DNA from: JAEINY01 sp942490535
GTDB taxonomy: Bacteria; Bacteroidota; Bacteroidia; Bacteroidales; Marinilabiliaceae
Direction: 5' to 3'
Assembly: GCA_942490535.1 (NCBI GenBank)
Contig: CALNXQ010000008.1
Location: 434,001-498,000, forward strand
DNA: 64,000 nucleotides
The position numbers and the translations under genes were made by a program. Positions 18,889 to 26,476 of the stretch are shown here, in pieces. Under the pieces are notes generated by a model. That model was not told the DNA's origin. It made no database searches and worked only from the letters and a program-made list of their open reading frames with translations. Positions within the stretch are counted from its first letter, which is position 1. Each line of letters begins with the position of its first letter.

Positions 18889-18977
18889 AAAACCTGCCGT
18901 TAAATCCATGGCAGGTTGCTTAAACAGTATAATTAACTACATCAACTTTAAAAAATAGCTGATCACCGAACCCCTTG
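18889..18977 (-). pseudogene. Decayed copy of the 3' end and terminator of the FKBP gene
   Basis: This stretch mirrors the end of the FKBP gene at 19383. The terminator hairpin AACCTGCC-loop-GGCAGGTT (18891-18917, loop TTAAATCCAT) matches the FKBP terminator (loop TTGAATCCAT). On the minus strand the sequence next to it reads FKVDVVNY in one frame, against FEVDVVNY at the FKBP C-terminus, with a small insertion upstream that breaks the frame. It looks like the last 13 or so codons of a duplicated gene whose remaining body is gone. Confidence 0.65.
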
Positions 18978-19221
18978 AATTTACTAGTCCCGAAGCAGGT
19001 CGCACCCCTCCGGCGGGACATTCTGTATTCCCCTGAGTAGTTTTAGCATCTCCCCCACTTACCTGTGCCCTCCCTTCACTTACCTGCGCCCTCCCCTTAC
19101 CTGTCTTTGGCCATCCCCCACTTACTTGTGGCAGCCCCTTGGCAGATTGGAGTCGTCCCTCACCATTTTTACCCGTTCCCTGACTTTGGGGATGCCTTCC
19201 ATCGGTCACTTGTGCCCTCTC
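18970..19221. repeat. Degenerate 21-bp tandem repeat array A
   Basis: About twelve units in exact 21-bp register, for example CACTTACCTGTGCCCTCCC(TT) followed by CACTTACCTGCGCCCTCCC(CT), TACCTGTCTTTGGCCATCC(CC) and CACTTACTTGTGGCAGCCC(CT). Units diverge strongly but keep the pyrimidine-rich end. On the minus strand the array gives an open frame with 7-residue units (GRAQVSE, GRAQVSG, GLPQVSG, GWPKTGK), which follows from 21 being three times seven and need not mean it is translated. It lies between the FKBP remnant and the FKBP gene. Confidence 0.8.
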
Positions 19222-19324
19222 CGGGCAGATATATTCAGGTATATTCATTATTCTGTGTCAGAGTCGTTGATGATTTTTCCCAAACGGTGCCGAATTCTAA
19301 CCCAGCCTGCTTCCCTGTTTTGTT

Positions 19325-19362
19325 GCACAAAAAAACCCGCCATTGAATCCATGGCGGGTTGT
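19325..19362 (-). terminator. Terminator of the FKBP gene
   Basis: Stem AACCCGCC / GGCGGGTT (19334-19341 and 19353-19360) followed on the minus strand by a run of seven T. Its loop and arms resemble the hairpin at 18891-18917. Confidence 0.85.
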
Positions 19363-19382
19363 TTATTTGAAGTACTAAAACA

Positions 19383-19829
19383 TCAATAATTTACTACATC
19401 AACTTCAAAAATAAGCACCGAATTGGCCGGAATAGAACCTGTAGCTCTCCCTCCATAACCAAGAGCTGACGGCACAAAAAGCTGAATCTTCCCCCCTTTT
19501 CCTACTTTGGGGATACCAATCTGCCAACCGGGGATCAAGCGCCCCAAATTAAAGGTTACGGCCTCACTCTTCGTTTGATCAAAAACCTGACCGTTGGTAA
19601 GATAGCCCTTGTAAAATAAAGTTACATACGCAAACGCAGGTACATTCCCTGATCCCGCATTAATAATCTTATAATATAACCCCGATGGATCGCGTTGTGC
19701 GTCAATATTATTTGCAGCTAAGTAATCGGTAATGATCTTCTCATCAATGGGACCATAATCCTTATCGTCGTCTTTTTTACAACCGGCAAACAGTGATAAT
19801 AAAAGGGCAAAAGCCATCAATTTTCTCAT
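19383..19829 (-). CDS. FKBP-type peptidyl-prolyl isomerase, lipoprotein
   Basis: Catalyses cis-trans isomerisation of prolyl bonds in proteins outside the cytoplasm. The start at 19829 (MRKLMAFALLLSLFAGC) gives a lipoprotein signal with lipobox FAGC followed by KKDDDKDYG; the longer upstream reading (to 19937) overlaps the terminator of the pepF gene and is rejected. The FKBP domain covers about residues 55-148: VTLFYKGYLTNGQVFDQT, LIPGWQIGIPKVGKGGK, VPSALGYGGRA and the last strand LIFEVDVVNY. The length (148) fits small Bacteroidota FkpA-like lipoproteins. A broken copy of its 3' end lies 400 bp downstream. Confidence 0.92.
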   Translation of the reverse strand: MRKLMAFALLLSLFAGCKKDDDKDYGPIDEKIITDYLAANNIDAQRDPSGLYYKIINAGSGNVPAFAYVTLFYKGYLTNGQVFDQTKSEAVTFNLGRLIPGWQIGIPKVGKGGKIQLFVPSALGYGGRATGSIPANSVLIFEVDVVNY

Positions 19830-19901
19830 ACAGCATTTTTTAAAATTCAAGGCCAAAGATAAAAGATGCTTCCATTTTTCAGACATCAAAAGCGTTAAAA
19901 C

Positions 19902-19933
19902 TAAAAAAGGGGCACTTAAAAAAGCACCCCTTA
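19902..19933 (-). terminator. Terminator of the oligoendopeptidase gene
   Basis: Stem AAGGGG(CA)CTT / AAG(CA)CCCCTT (19907-19932), with a T run on the minus-strand 3' side. Confidence 0.7.
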
Positions 19934-19955
19934 ACAATTCAATACAAAGCTGAAG

Positions 19956-21836
19956 TTATTTCTTCTTAGCCAATATCGCTTCAATCTCATCCATGATGTT
20001 ATTCATGGTTTTGATGGTCTCTTTGAATGGCTCTGGCTGTGTCATGTCCACACCGGCATTTTTCAACAATTCGATGGGATAATCTGAACCACCGGCTGAA
20101 ATGAAAGCCAGGTATTTCTCTGTCGCTCCTTTTTCACCGGCCAATACTTTAGCCGCCAAAGCCTGCGAAGCCACAAACGAAGTACTGTACTGGAATACAT
20201 AGAAGTTCATGTAAAAATGAGGAATGTAAGCCCATTCCATGGAGATGAAATCATCCACATAACACACGCCTTTATCATGCCCATAGTACTTACGGGTGAG
20301 GTCGCCATATATTTTTGATAGGGTTTTCCCGGTTAAGGGCGTACCCGCCTCAGCAGCTTCATGGATGCGCATTTCATACTCGGCAAACTGCGTCTGACGA
20401 TACAATGTTCCTTTGAAACCATCCAACATGGTCATCAACAACGAAAGACGCAAGTCATCATCTTTCAGTTTCTTCTGCATCATATCAGCCAATAAAGCCT
20501 CATTGAAGGTAGAAGCCACCTCAGCCACAAATGTGGCATAATTAGCTGTGGCAAAAGGTTGTGTTTTATTGGAAAAGTAACTGTGCATGGTATGCCCCAA
20601 TTCATGGGTGAGAGTGCTCACCTCATTGTACTGGTCGTTGTAATTCATCAGGATGTAAGGGTGTACATCATACGCAGCACCATTGGAATACGCACCTGAG
20701 CGTTTACCCACGTTAGGATACACATCGATCCAACGGTTGCTGAAGGCATGTTCAACCACACTCACATACTCTTTACCCAGCGGCTTTAAGGACTCCAAAA
20801 TCAATTTTTGCGCCTCGTCGTAGTTATACTTCAACTCCACCCCTTTAACAGTAGGCGCATATAAATCCGAATATTTCAAGGTATCCACACCTAACATCTG
20901 TTTCTTGATGTTCAGGTAGCGGTGAAAGGTACCCAGGTTATCATTGACGTTTTGGATGAGTGAGTGATACACCTCCACCGGAATGTTATTGGGTTTCAGG
21001 GACGCTTCCAAAGCAGAGCTGTAGTTACGGGCCTTGGCACGGAAAATATCCACTTTAACCTGACCGTTCAGCATCTCGCCAAAGGTGCCTTCGAAGGTGC
21101 GGTAATGATTCCAGAAGGTATCAAATACAATTTCACGATCGGCGCGATTCGTTGAGGCACGCAATTCGCTGAAAGTAGCCTGGTTCAATTCCACTTCCTG
21201 ACCATCGGTTAAGGTAGCCGTGGGCCAGGGCTTTTCGGCATTGCTAAAAACACTGTAAATGGATTGGGACGCTCCGGTGATCATACTGGTCTTGGCCATG
21301 ATGGCTTCTTCAGCTTCCGTCAGCGTATGCGCCTTCATGCGGTAAAGGTCTTCCAGACCCATGCGATAAATCTCCAGTTTGGGCTCATCCTTCATGAATT
21401 GCTCTACAGTCTCCTGAGGAATAGCAGCCAGTTCAGGAGTAGCGAAAGAGGCCTTTTGTCCGTATTCGATAAAAACCTGACGAATCTCTTTCAATCGTCC
21501 CATGTTCTCCGCATCGCGCATGTCGCTATCTGATTTTAGCGAGGCATACAAATACAATTTAGAGCCTTCTTTGTAAATTTTATCGCCAAACTGCAGATAA
21601 CTTAATAAGTTTTGAGCCGACTGCCCCAAAGTCCCTTTGAAGGAAGAAATTTGATCCGACTCTTTCACTAAGGCCACCTTAGCTTCTGACCAGGCTTCGT
21701 CGGAGGCATACAAGTCCTGCACATTCCATTTGTACTGGTCTTCAATTTCTGAGCGCTCTTTCTGAGCCATAACCGGTGATAACAAACCTGCTGCCAACAC
21801 CATGAATAGGATGAATGTAGATTTTAAGTTTCTCAT
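19956..21836 (-). CDS. pepF: Oligoendopeptidase F (M3 family), exported
   Basis: Zinc metallopeptidase that cuts short oligopeptides. The M3B domain is seen with the catalytic motif THELGHTMHSYF (about residue 410; two His plus Glu, with the third ligand Glu in TFNEALLAD) and the family's C-terminal YYGHDKGVCYVDDF. The N-terminus from 21836 is MRNLKSTFILFMVLAAGLL ending PVMAQ, a signal peptide, so unlike classical PepF this copy acts in the periplasm; the ORF could also start four codons earlier. The length (about 626) is normal for the family. It has its own promoter (-7 box at 21876-21883) and terminator. Confidence 0.93.
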   Translation of the reverse strand: MRNLKSTFILFMVLAAGLLSPVMAQKERSEIEDQYKWNVQDLYASDEAWSEAKVALVKESDQISSFKGTLGQSAQNLLSYLQFGDKIYKEGSKLYLYASLKSDSDMRDAENMGRLKEIRQVFIEYGQKASFATPELAAIPQETVEQFMKDEPKLEIYRMGLEDLYRMKAHTLTEAEEAIMAKTSMITGASQSIYSVFSNAEKPWPTATLTDGQEVELNQATFSELRASTNRADREIVFDTFWNHYRTFEGTFGEMLNGQVKVDIFRAKARNYSSALEASLKPNNIPVEVYHSLIQNVNDNLGTFHRYLNIKKQMLGVDTLKYSDLYAPTVKGVELKYNYDEAQKLILESLKPLGKEYVSVVEHAFSNRWIDVYPNVGKRSGAYSNGAAYDVHPYILMNYNDQYNEVSTLTHELGHTMHSYFSNKTQPFATANYATFVAEVASTFNEALLADMMQKKLKDDDLRLSLLMTMLDGFKGTLYRQTQFAEYEMRIHEAAEAGTPLTGKTLSKIYGDLTRKYYGHDKGVCYVDDFISMEWAYIPHFYMNFYVFQYSTSFVASQALAAKVLAGEKGATEKYLAFISAGGSDYPIELLKNAGVDMTQPEPFKETIKTMNNIMDEIEAILAKKK

Positions 21837-21875
21837 GTTGTGTGTCATTCTTAATTATTGTAAAAATTCAACCCG

Positions 21876-21883
21876 CAAAAATA
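21876..21883 (-). promoter_or_regulatory. Probable promoter -7 box for pepF
   Basis: TATTTTTG on the minus strand, matching TAnnTTTG, 40 bp upstream of the start. The -33 box is not clear. Confidence 0.45.
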
Positions 21884-21975
21884 GTTTTTTTCATTTCTCA
21901 TCCTATGACATTGGTCTTTATCCATAAAACAGCCACGAAATCATAAATAACCATCAACAATTGATCATTAATACC

Positions 21976-21983
21976 TATCTTTG
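21976..21983 (+). promoter_or_regulatory. Promoter -7 box ahead of the preQ1 riboswitch
   Basis: TATCTTTG, an exact TAnnTTTG match, placed about 18 bp before the riboswitch so that transcription would begin just upstream of it. The -33 element is weak. Confidence 0.6.
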
Positions 21984-22000
21984 CACCGCTTTTCGGAGCA

Positions 22001-22040
22001 CGACAGTTCGAAACCATCCTGTCGCTAAACAAAACTATGG
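22001..22040 (+). promoter_or_regulatory. PreQ1-I riboswitch
   Basis: Stem CGACAG / CTGTCG (22001-22006 and 22019-22024), a 12-base loop TTCGAAACCATC, then the A-rich tail CTAAACAAAACTATGG. The loop CCAT can pair with ATGG at the tail end, giving the H-type pseudoknot of preQ1-I aptamers. The tail AAACAAAAC is nearly the same as in the well-known thermophile preQ1-I aptamer. It lies directly ahead of the queuosine genes queC and queE. The pseudoknot strand ATGG contains a start codon (see the 22037 ORF), which suggests translational control. Confidence 0.85.
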
Positions 22041-22153
22041 GCCTTGCTATCAAGCGCAAAAATCACGGTGATCAGTACCTTATGGTTAGGGTACCGGTGC
22101 CTTTATTTTTGATGCCCTCCTTTTGTTTTCGCTGGTTTCCAAAACTGTCTTGA
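22037..22153 (+). CDS. Small upstream ORF in the preQ1 leader, 38 residues
   Basis: ATG at 22037 sits inside the 3' pseudoknot strand of the preQ1 aptamer, and the frame runs 38 codons (MGLAIKRKNHGDQYLM...) to TGA at 22151, 30 bp before queC. I do not recognise the peptide; it is basic at the start and aromatic at the end (FCFRWFPKLS). If real, ligand binding would hide its start codon, and its translation could couple to queC. It may also be a chance frame. Confidence 0.35.
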   Translation: MGLAIKRKNHGDQYLMVRVPVPLFLMPSFCFRWFPKLS

Positions 22154-22183
22154 AAAAGAACGTTTAACACAAATAGTTTTGCC

Positions 22184-22855
22184 ATGGCCAAAGCCATTGT
22201 ATTATTATCGGGAGGATTGGATTCGGCGGTAGCCCTTTACCTGGCTAAAAGCCAGGGGTACGACGTACATGCTATCTCTTTCGATTACGGACAACGCCAC
22301 AACCGGGAACTGAATGCTGCCAAGGCATTAGCAGTTAAAGCCGGTGTCACCGCACATCAGGTGGTCACCCTCAAACTGGACCAATGGGGTGGTTCTTCAC
22401 TGACCGATGCCAATCTGGAGGTGGAAGAGGGAGATGTTCATCGTGAAGACATCCCTGTAACCTATGTACCAGCCCGCAACATGGTATTTTTATCCGTGGC
22501 CGCCTCGTATGCCGAAGCCATTGGCGCTCAAAATATCTTTATTGGTGTGAGTGAAGTGGATTATTCGGGCTATGTGGATTGCCGCCAGGAATTTATTGAT
22601 GCCATGGAAGCAGCCATTAACAAAGGGACTGTGATGGGTGCGGAGAAAAATCAACCCATCAAAATACACGCCCCATTTGTGAATCAAACCAAGGCACAGG
22701 AAATCGCCTTGGGAATGGAACTGGGTGTTGATTTTGGCTTAACCTGGAGCTGTTACCGGGGCGAGGATCACCCCTGTGGTACCTGCGACAGTTGTTTATT
22801 ACGTGCCAAAGCCTTTGCCGAGGCCGGATTTGAAGACCCTGCATTACACGCATAA
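22184..22855 (+). CDS. queC: 7-cyano-7-deazaguanine synthase QueC
   Basis: Makes preQ0 from 7-carboxy-7-deazaguanine, ammonia and ATP in the queuosine pathway. The ATP-pyrophosphatase P-loop is LSGGLDSAVALYLA near the N-terminus, followed by SFDYGQRHNREL; the C-terminal zinc site is SCYRGEDHPCGTCDSC. The length (223) is normal. It is the first full gene after a preQ1 riboswitch and 15 bp ahead of queE, so the two form an operon expected to be turned down when preQ1 is plentiful. Confidence 0.96.
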   Translation: MAKAIVLLSGGLDSAVALYLAKSQGYDVHAISFDYGQRHNRELNAAKALAVKAGVTAHQVVTLKLDQWGGSSLTDANLEVEEGDVHREDIPVTYVPARNMVFLSVAASYAEAIGAQNIFIGVSEVDYSGYVDCRQEFIDAMEAAINKGTVMGAEKNQPIKIHAPFVNQTKAQEIALGMELGVDFGLTWSCYRGEDHPCGTCDSCLLRAKAFAEAGFEDPALHA

Positions 22856-22870
22856 CCGGAAGAGAGGAGC

Positions 22871-23728
22871 ATGGATAAATTAGTTTTAGCAAAAGAAGGG
22901 GTATTTCCGGTTGTGAAAGACCACAAGGGTAACTTACTGACCGATCAGCCCAAAACAGGCATCGAATTACCGGGCACCATTCAAGGTGAAGGTAAACTGG
23001 CCGGTGTGCCTTCTTTATTTATTCGCCTGTCAAGTTGTAACCTGCGTTGCATCTGGCAAATGGAAGATGGCAGTTTTTGTCGTTGCGACACGACGTATGC
23101 CTCCTTTCATCCCGATCACATCCTGGAATTTTCACCGGATGAGGTCTTTGATTGGGTGTCACACAACCTGGGGGCCATTCGTCATGTAGTGTTAACCGGT
23201 GGCGAACCCTTGTTGCAGAAGAAACCGCTGGCGCAATTGTGCCGTCGCCTCAAAGAAGAACTGGGCGTCCACTTAACCCTGGAATCCAACGGTTCGCTAT
23301 TCGATGCGGAGGTAGCTCGCTGGATTGACTTGTTCAGCATCTCTCCCAAACTGAGTAACTCCACCCCTAATCCTGAAAAGTTAGCGCATTATGGATTGAA
23401 AGAAGCCGGTCCTTACAAATTCCATGGACAAAAACGGCTGAATCTGGAAGCCTTACAATCCTACATTGACTTAACACAAGATGGCAAAAAGCAGCTACAA
23501 TTCAAGTTTGTGGTGGGTAAAACGAATGATTACCTGGAGATCCAGGCGGATTTTCTCACTCCACTCACCAACTGGAAACAGGAAGACATCCTGCTGATGC
23601 CATTGGGAGCCACACGGGAAGAAATTGCCCAATCGTCCCCCTTAGTATTGGAGATGGCCATTCGTCATGGCTGGCGTTTCAGTCCCCGGGTGCACATTGA
23701 ATTGTTTGGATCAAAAAGTGGGGTGTAA
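22871..23728 (+). CDS. queE: 7-carboxy-7-deazaguanine synthase QueE (radical SAM)
   Basis: Radical SAM enzyme that contracts 6-carboxy-tetrahydropterin to 7-carboxy-7-deazaguanine. The N-terminus has PGTIQGEGKLAGVPSLFIRL, the usual QueE substrate loop. The cluster region reads SSCNLRCIWQMEDGSFCRC, with Cys spaced C-x3-C-x9-C-x-C rather than the plain C-x3-C-x2-C. Extended cluster loops are known in some QueE enzymes (the Burkholderia type). The GGEP motif (TGGEPLLQ) follows. The length (285) is at the long end. It is translationally close to queC (15 bp) and shares its riboswitch. Confidence 0.93.
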   Translation: MDKLVLAKEGVFPVVKDHKGNLLTDQPKTGIELPGTIQGEGKLAGVPSLFIRLSSCNLRCIWQMEDGSFCRCDTTYASFHPDHILEFSPDEVFDWVSHNLGAIRHVVLTGGEPLLQKKPLAQLCRRLKEELGVHLTLESNGSLFDAEVARWIDLFSISPKLSNSTPNPEKLAHYGLKEAGPYKFHGQKRLNLEALQSYIDLTQDGKKQLQFKFVVGKTNDYLEIQADFLTPLTNWKQEDILLMPLGATREEIAQSSPLVLEMAIRHGWRFSPRVHIELFGSKSGV

Positions 23729-23791
23729 TAATTAAGGATTAATTTTTAAGTTGCTATGATCGTTGAGATAACATTTTCACATGGTTCTAGC

Positions 23792-23858
23792 CTTCAATCC
23801 CATTCGGGGTTATCCAGGTGTTAGTAAACCTGATACCACAACCCTGAAGGGGTTAAAT
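23792..23858. repeat. Dispersed palindrome cluster (REP-like) between queE and queF
   Basis: Three short palindromes in a row: CCCATTCGGGG, CCAGGTGTTAGTAAACCTG and AACCCTGAAGGGGTT. Similar clusters occur in this window at 57028-57119, 61235-61345 and 63640-63690. It may act as an attenuator between queE and queF. Confidence 0.5.
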
Positions 23859-23969
23859 AAACCAACCTCTAATAATGACATAGCCATTTTGAATAGTTCA
23901 TCAAACCGCCATTATAAAAACCACAAAAGCCCACATTAATAATTAAGCATTAAAAATTAATAATTATTT

Positions 23970-24842
23970 ATGAGCGAAGGAAAATACCTGGGTAAACAAG
24001 TGGACTACCCGCAACACTATGCACCGGAAATGCTGGTGGCTGTACCCCGTCATCTCAACCGGGAAATCTACCAACTATCGGAAGACAACTTGCCGTTTGT
24101 GGGGTACGATGCCTGGCATGCCTATGAATTGAGTTTCCTGACAGAGCGAGGATTACCGGTGACCGGTCTGTTGAAGTTTGTGTATCCGGCTACCAACCCT
24201 TCCCTGGTGGAGAGTAAGTCGCTCAAATTATACCTCAACTCCTTCAACATGCATCGCTTTGGTCAAACGCCGGCCGAAGGACTGAACATCGTTTTAGCGA
24301 CCATCAAAACAGACCTTTCCAAGCTCCTGGAAACAGAGGTTGCCATCCATTTCTTTGATACGTTCCCATCGGCGGCATTTTTTGATTTTGGCGGTTATGC
24401 CTTGTTGGAAAAAGAGGCCGACACCGCCCAACTCACGTTTGATCATTTTACCGAAGCCCCTGAATTACTGAAAGCCGACGCCGAAGATGCAGGTGAACTT
24501 AAGATCGCCACCCACCTGCTGCGGAGCAACTGTAAAATCACCCATCAGCCCGATTGGGGAAGTGCCTACATTTACATGAAGGGAAGTATCTTACCGGCAA
24601 AGCGTAACCTGTTGCAGTACCTGGTTTCCATCCGCAATGAAAATCACTTCCATGAAGAAATCTGCGAAATGATTTACAAGCGCTTGTGGGATATTTTCAT
24701 ACCGCAAGAATTGGCCGTGACCTGCATCTATACCCGTCGAGGCGGTATTGATATTTGCCCGGCCCGGGCCAGTCATGCTTCCTTATTACCCCACTCATTA
24801 TTGGATGCTGAGGTCTTATCAGCCAAATTATTGAGGCAGTAA
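23970..24842 (+). CDS. queF: NADPH-dependent 7-cyano-7-deazaguanine reductase QueF (bimodular type)
   Basis: Reduces preQ0 to preQ1, the next step after QueC. At 290 residues it is the two-module form like that of E. coli, not the short unimodular form. The QueF substrate-binding motif ESKSLKLYLNSFN is in the N-terminal half (residues about 74-86), and the catalytic Cys and Asp are in RSNCKITHQPDWGS (about 188-201). The start ATG at 23970 follows a repeat-like spacer of 240 bp after queE, so queF may be at the end of the same transcript or have its own promoter. A terminator follows at 24877. Confidence 0.95.
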   Translation: MSEGKYLGKQVDYPQHYAPEMLVAVPRHLNREIYQLSEDNLPFVGYDAWHAYELSFLTERGLPVTGLLKFVYPATNPSLVESKSLKLYLNSFNMHRFGQTPAEGLNIVLATIKTDLSKLLETEVAIHFFDTFPSAAFFDFGGYALLEKEADTAQLTFDHFTEAPELLKADAEDAGELKIATHLLRSNCKITHQPDWGSAYIYMKGSILPAKRNLLQYLVSIRNENHFHEEICEMIYKRLWDIFIPQELAVTCIYTRRGGIDICPARASHASLLPHSLLDAEVLSAKLLRQ

Positions 24843-24876
24843 TCTCTTTTCTAAAATAAAAAAGATAAAAGTAAAA

Positions 24877-24919
24877 AGGCGGGAAAAGGAAGCCCCATCA
24901 CCGCCTCTTTTTATTTTTT
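24877..24919 (+). terminator. Terminator of queF
   Basis: Stem AGGCGG / CCGCCT (24877-24882 and 24901-24906) and a long T-rich tail to 24920. Confidence 0.65.
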
Positions 24920-24921
24920 TT

Positions 24922-25119
24922 GAAACCACGCGTCATTTGACTTCAAACCACGTGTGATATGCTCCGGAATCACACCTAACTTTGACCAAAACCACGTGTC
25001 ATTTGCATTCAAACCACACGTGATGTGGTTCCATTCCACATTTCATCTGCACTCAGGCGACCTGTGAGTGGGTTCCACCACACGTGTGATGCTTGTCAAA
25101 ATCATGCGGCTCACCCACC
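24922..25119. repeat. Degenerate 22-bp tandem repeat array B
   Basis: Nine units in exact 22-bp register between the convergent queF and PLD-like genes. Examples (first 20 bases): CAAACCACGTGTGATATGCT at 24944, AAAACCACGTGTCATTTGCA at 24988, CAAACCACACGTGATGTGGT at 25010. The core CCACGTGT contains the palindrome CACGTG in several units. A 22-bp unit cannot keep a reading frame, so this array is not a repeat protein. Confidence 0.85.
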
Positions 25120-25194
25120 AATGCGAGCGTTATAAAAAAGTTTCGAATTTGCATTACGCTGCTTTCGACACAGCTCTCCCTTCGCACCAGTGCC

Positions 25195-25863
25195 TTAGCG
25201 CAGGGGAAACATCTCTTGCCACAGGTTCTCATACTCCTCCAGGTACTGATGAACAATATCGTAGTTGGTTGTTACCAACAGGTTTTCCTGGTTGTGTTTG
25301 GTGGCCGTATAGGTCCAGTTATAGCTGCCTGAAAAAGCAATCCGCCCATCAATAATCCCGAATTTATGATGCATGTGGTAGCGGCTGTGATCAATACGGA
25401 CCGGAATCCCCGCCATATCCAACAGCGAAACCTGCGACCCGCGGTCATTCATCTTCTGATCATCTGAAATAATCCGCACCTGAACACCCCGCTGATGCGC
25501 TTCTGTCAACTTCTCCCCCAACCGGTGATCACTGATGGTAAAGACACAAAGGTCAACGCTTTTTACGGCCCTGTCGATGAGAAAACTCAAGGTCTCGGGA
25601 ATATCCTTACCGGGACTGAACAACACCTGATGGTAGCGAAACGTATGCTTCTCGATGGATTCAAAGGCATGCTCCAGCCACACAATGGATTGATGACTGT
25701 TTCCATTCAGTCCAAAACGCTTGGCTTCATTAAACAAATGCCCCTTTAAATCACCCCGCTCTGCCCGGTCCAGTTCATTGATTCGCAACACAATATCGGC
25801 AGGTACTTCCTGATAATTATCGGATGCGATGACTGACGTAAAATATTCCAATACCTTTTCCAT
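25195..25863 (-). CDS. Phospholipase D-like domain protein
   Basis: PLD-superfamily protein of 222 residues with one HKD motif, MHHKFGIIDGR, preceded by ISDDQKMNDRGSQ and followed by FSGSYNWT, a layout typical of the short Nuc/mitoPLD-type nucleases and phosphodiesterases that work as dimers. Residues 1-80 are a helical extension with a HAFESIEKHTFRYHQVLFSP stretch. It has no signal peptide, so it acts in the cytoplasm. Whether it cuts nucleic acid or lipid cannot be told. It is 17 bp downstream of the phosphoesterase gene and likely in an operon with it. Confidence 0.82.
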   Translation of the reverse strand: MEKVLEYFTSVIASDNYQEVPADIVLRINELDRAERGDLKGHLFNEAKRFGLNGNSHQSIVWLEHAFESIEKHTFRYHQVLFSPGKDIPETLSFLIDRAVKSVDLCVFTISDHRLGEKLTEAHQRGVQVRIISDDQKMNDRGSQVSLLDMAGIPVRIDHSRYHMHHKFGIIDGRIAFSGSYNWTYTATKHNQENLLVTTNYDIVHQYLEEYENLWQEMFPLR

Positions 25864-25880
25864 GTTACTTTTTAAATCAA

Positions 25881-26396
25881 TTACTTCACTGCTGATAACG
25901 CCCGTTTGGGCCCCAATTCAATCACCTCCAGATTCTTGATATCGGCTCCATCAATGGAAAAACGCAAGGCGGTGCGAACGGTATGAAAGCCCGAAATACC
26001 GGCGGCTCCCGGGTTCATGTGCAGCAAATTGAGTTTCTTATCATAAATCACTTTCAGAATGTGCGAATGACCGGCGATAAATAACTTGGGCGGCTTACGG
26101 ATCAACTCCCCTTTGATGCGATTATCATATTTACCCGGATAGCCGCCAATATGAGTCATCCAAACGTCCACTCCTTCACATAGGAACCGCTCATCTTCCT
26201 TCAATTCCTGGCGCAATACAGTGCCGTCGATATTCCCATAAACAGCCCTGACCGGTTTAAAAGCCGCCATCTTTTCCAATACTTTAGGGTCGCCCAGATC
26301 ACCGGCATGCCAGATCTCATCCACCCCTTGAAAAAGTTCATAAAAACGATCGTCGAAATGAGAATGTGTATCTGAAATTAAACCTATGTTTGTCAT
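25881..26396 (-). CDS. YfcE/MJ0936-family metallophosphoesterase
   Basis: Small calcineurin-like phosphodiesterase of 171 residues. All metal-binding motifs are present: LISDTHSHFD, WHAGDLGDP, VYGNIDG, MTHIGG and AGHSHILK. Family members hydrolyse phosphodiester model substrates, and the in-cell substrate is usually unknown. It is the first gene of a two-gene minus-strand unit with the PLD-like gene and is divergent from ppk1, from which it is separated by only 80 bp. Confidence 0.9.
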   Translation of the reverse strand: MTNIGLISDTHSHFDDRFYELFQGVDEIWHAGDLGDPKVLEKMAAFKPVRAVYGNIDGTVLRQELKEDERFLCEGVDVWMTHIGGYPGKYDNRIKGELIRKPPKLFIAGHSHILKVIYDKKLNLLHMNPGAAGISGFHTVRTALRFSIDGADIKNLEVIELGPKRALSAVK

Positions 26397-26476
26397 TTGT
26401 ATTTAATATGCTTTAAAACATTGCCAAAAGTATCTTATTTTTTAATATTTTTAAAGCATAAGCAATACACCGTTAT

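Noticed and set aside
18937..19248. Open frame with 7-residue repeats (GRAQVSE type)
   Set aside because: It is the reading of a 21-bp DNA repeat plus a frame-shifted FKBP remnant; no credible start, signal or family, and a sister array has 22-bp units that cannot be coding.
24922..25119. CRISPR array
   Set aside because: Units are contiguous, diverged and without spacers; no cas genes are present.
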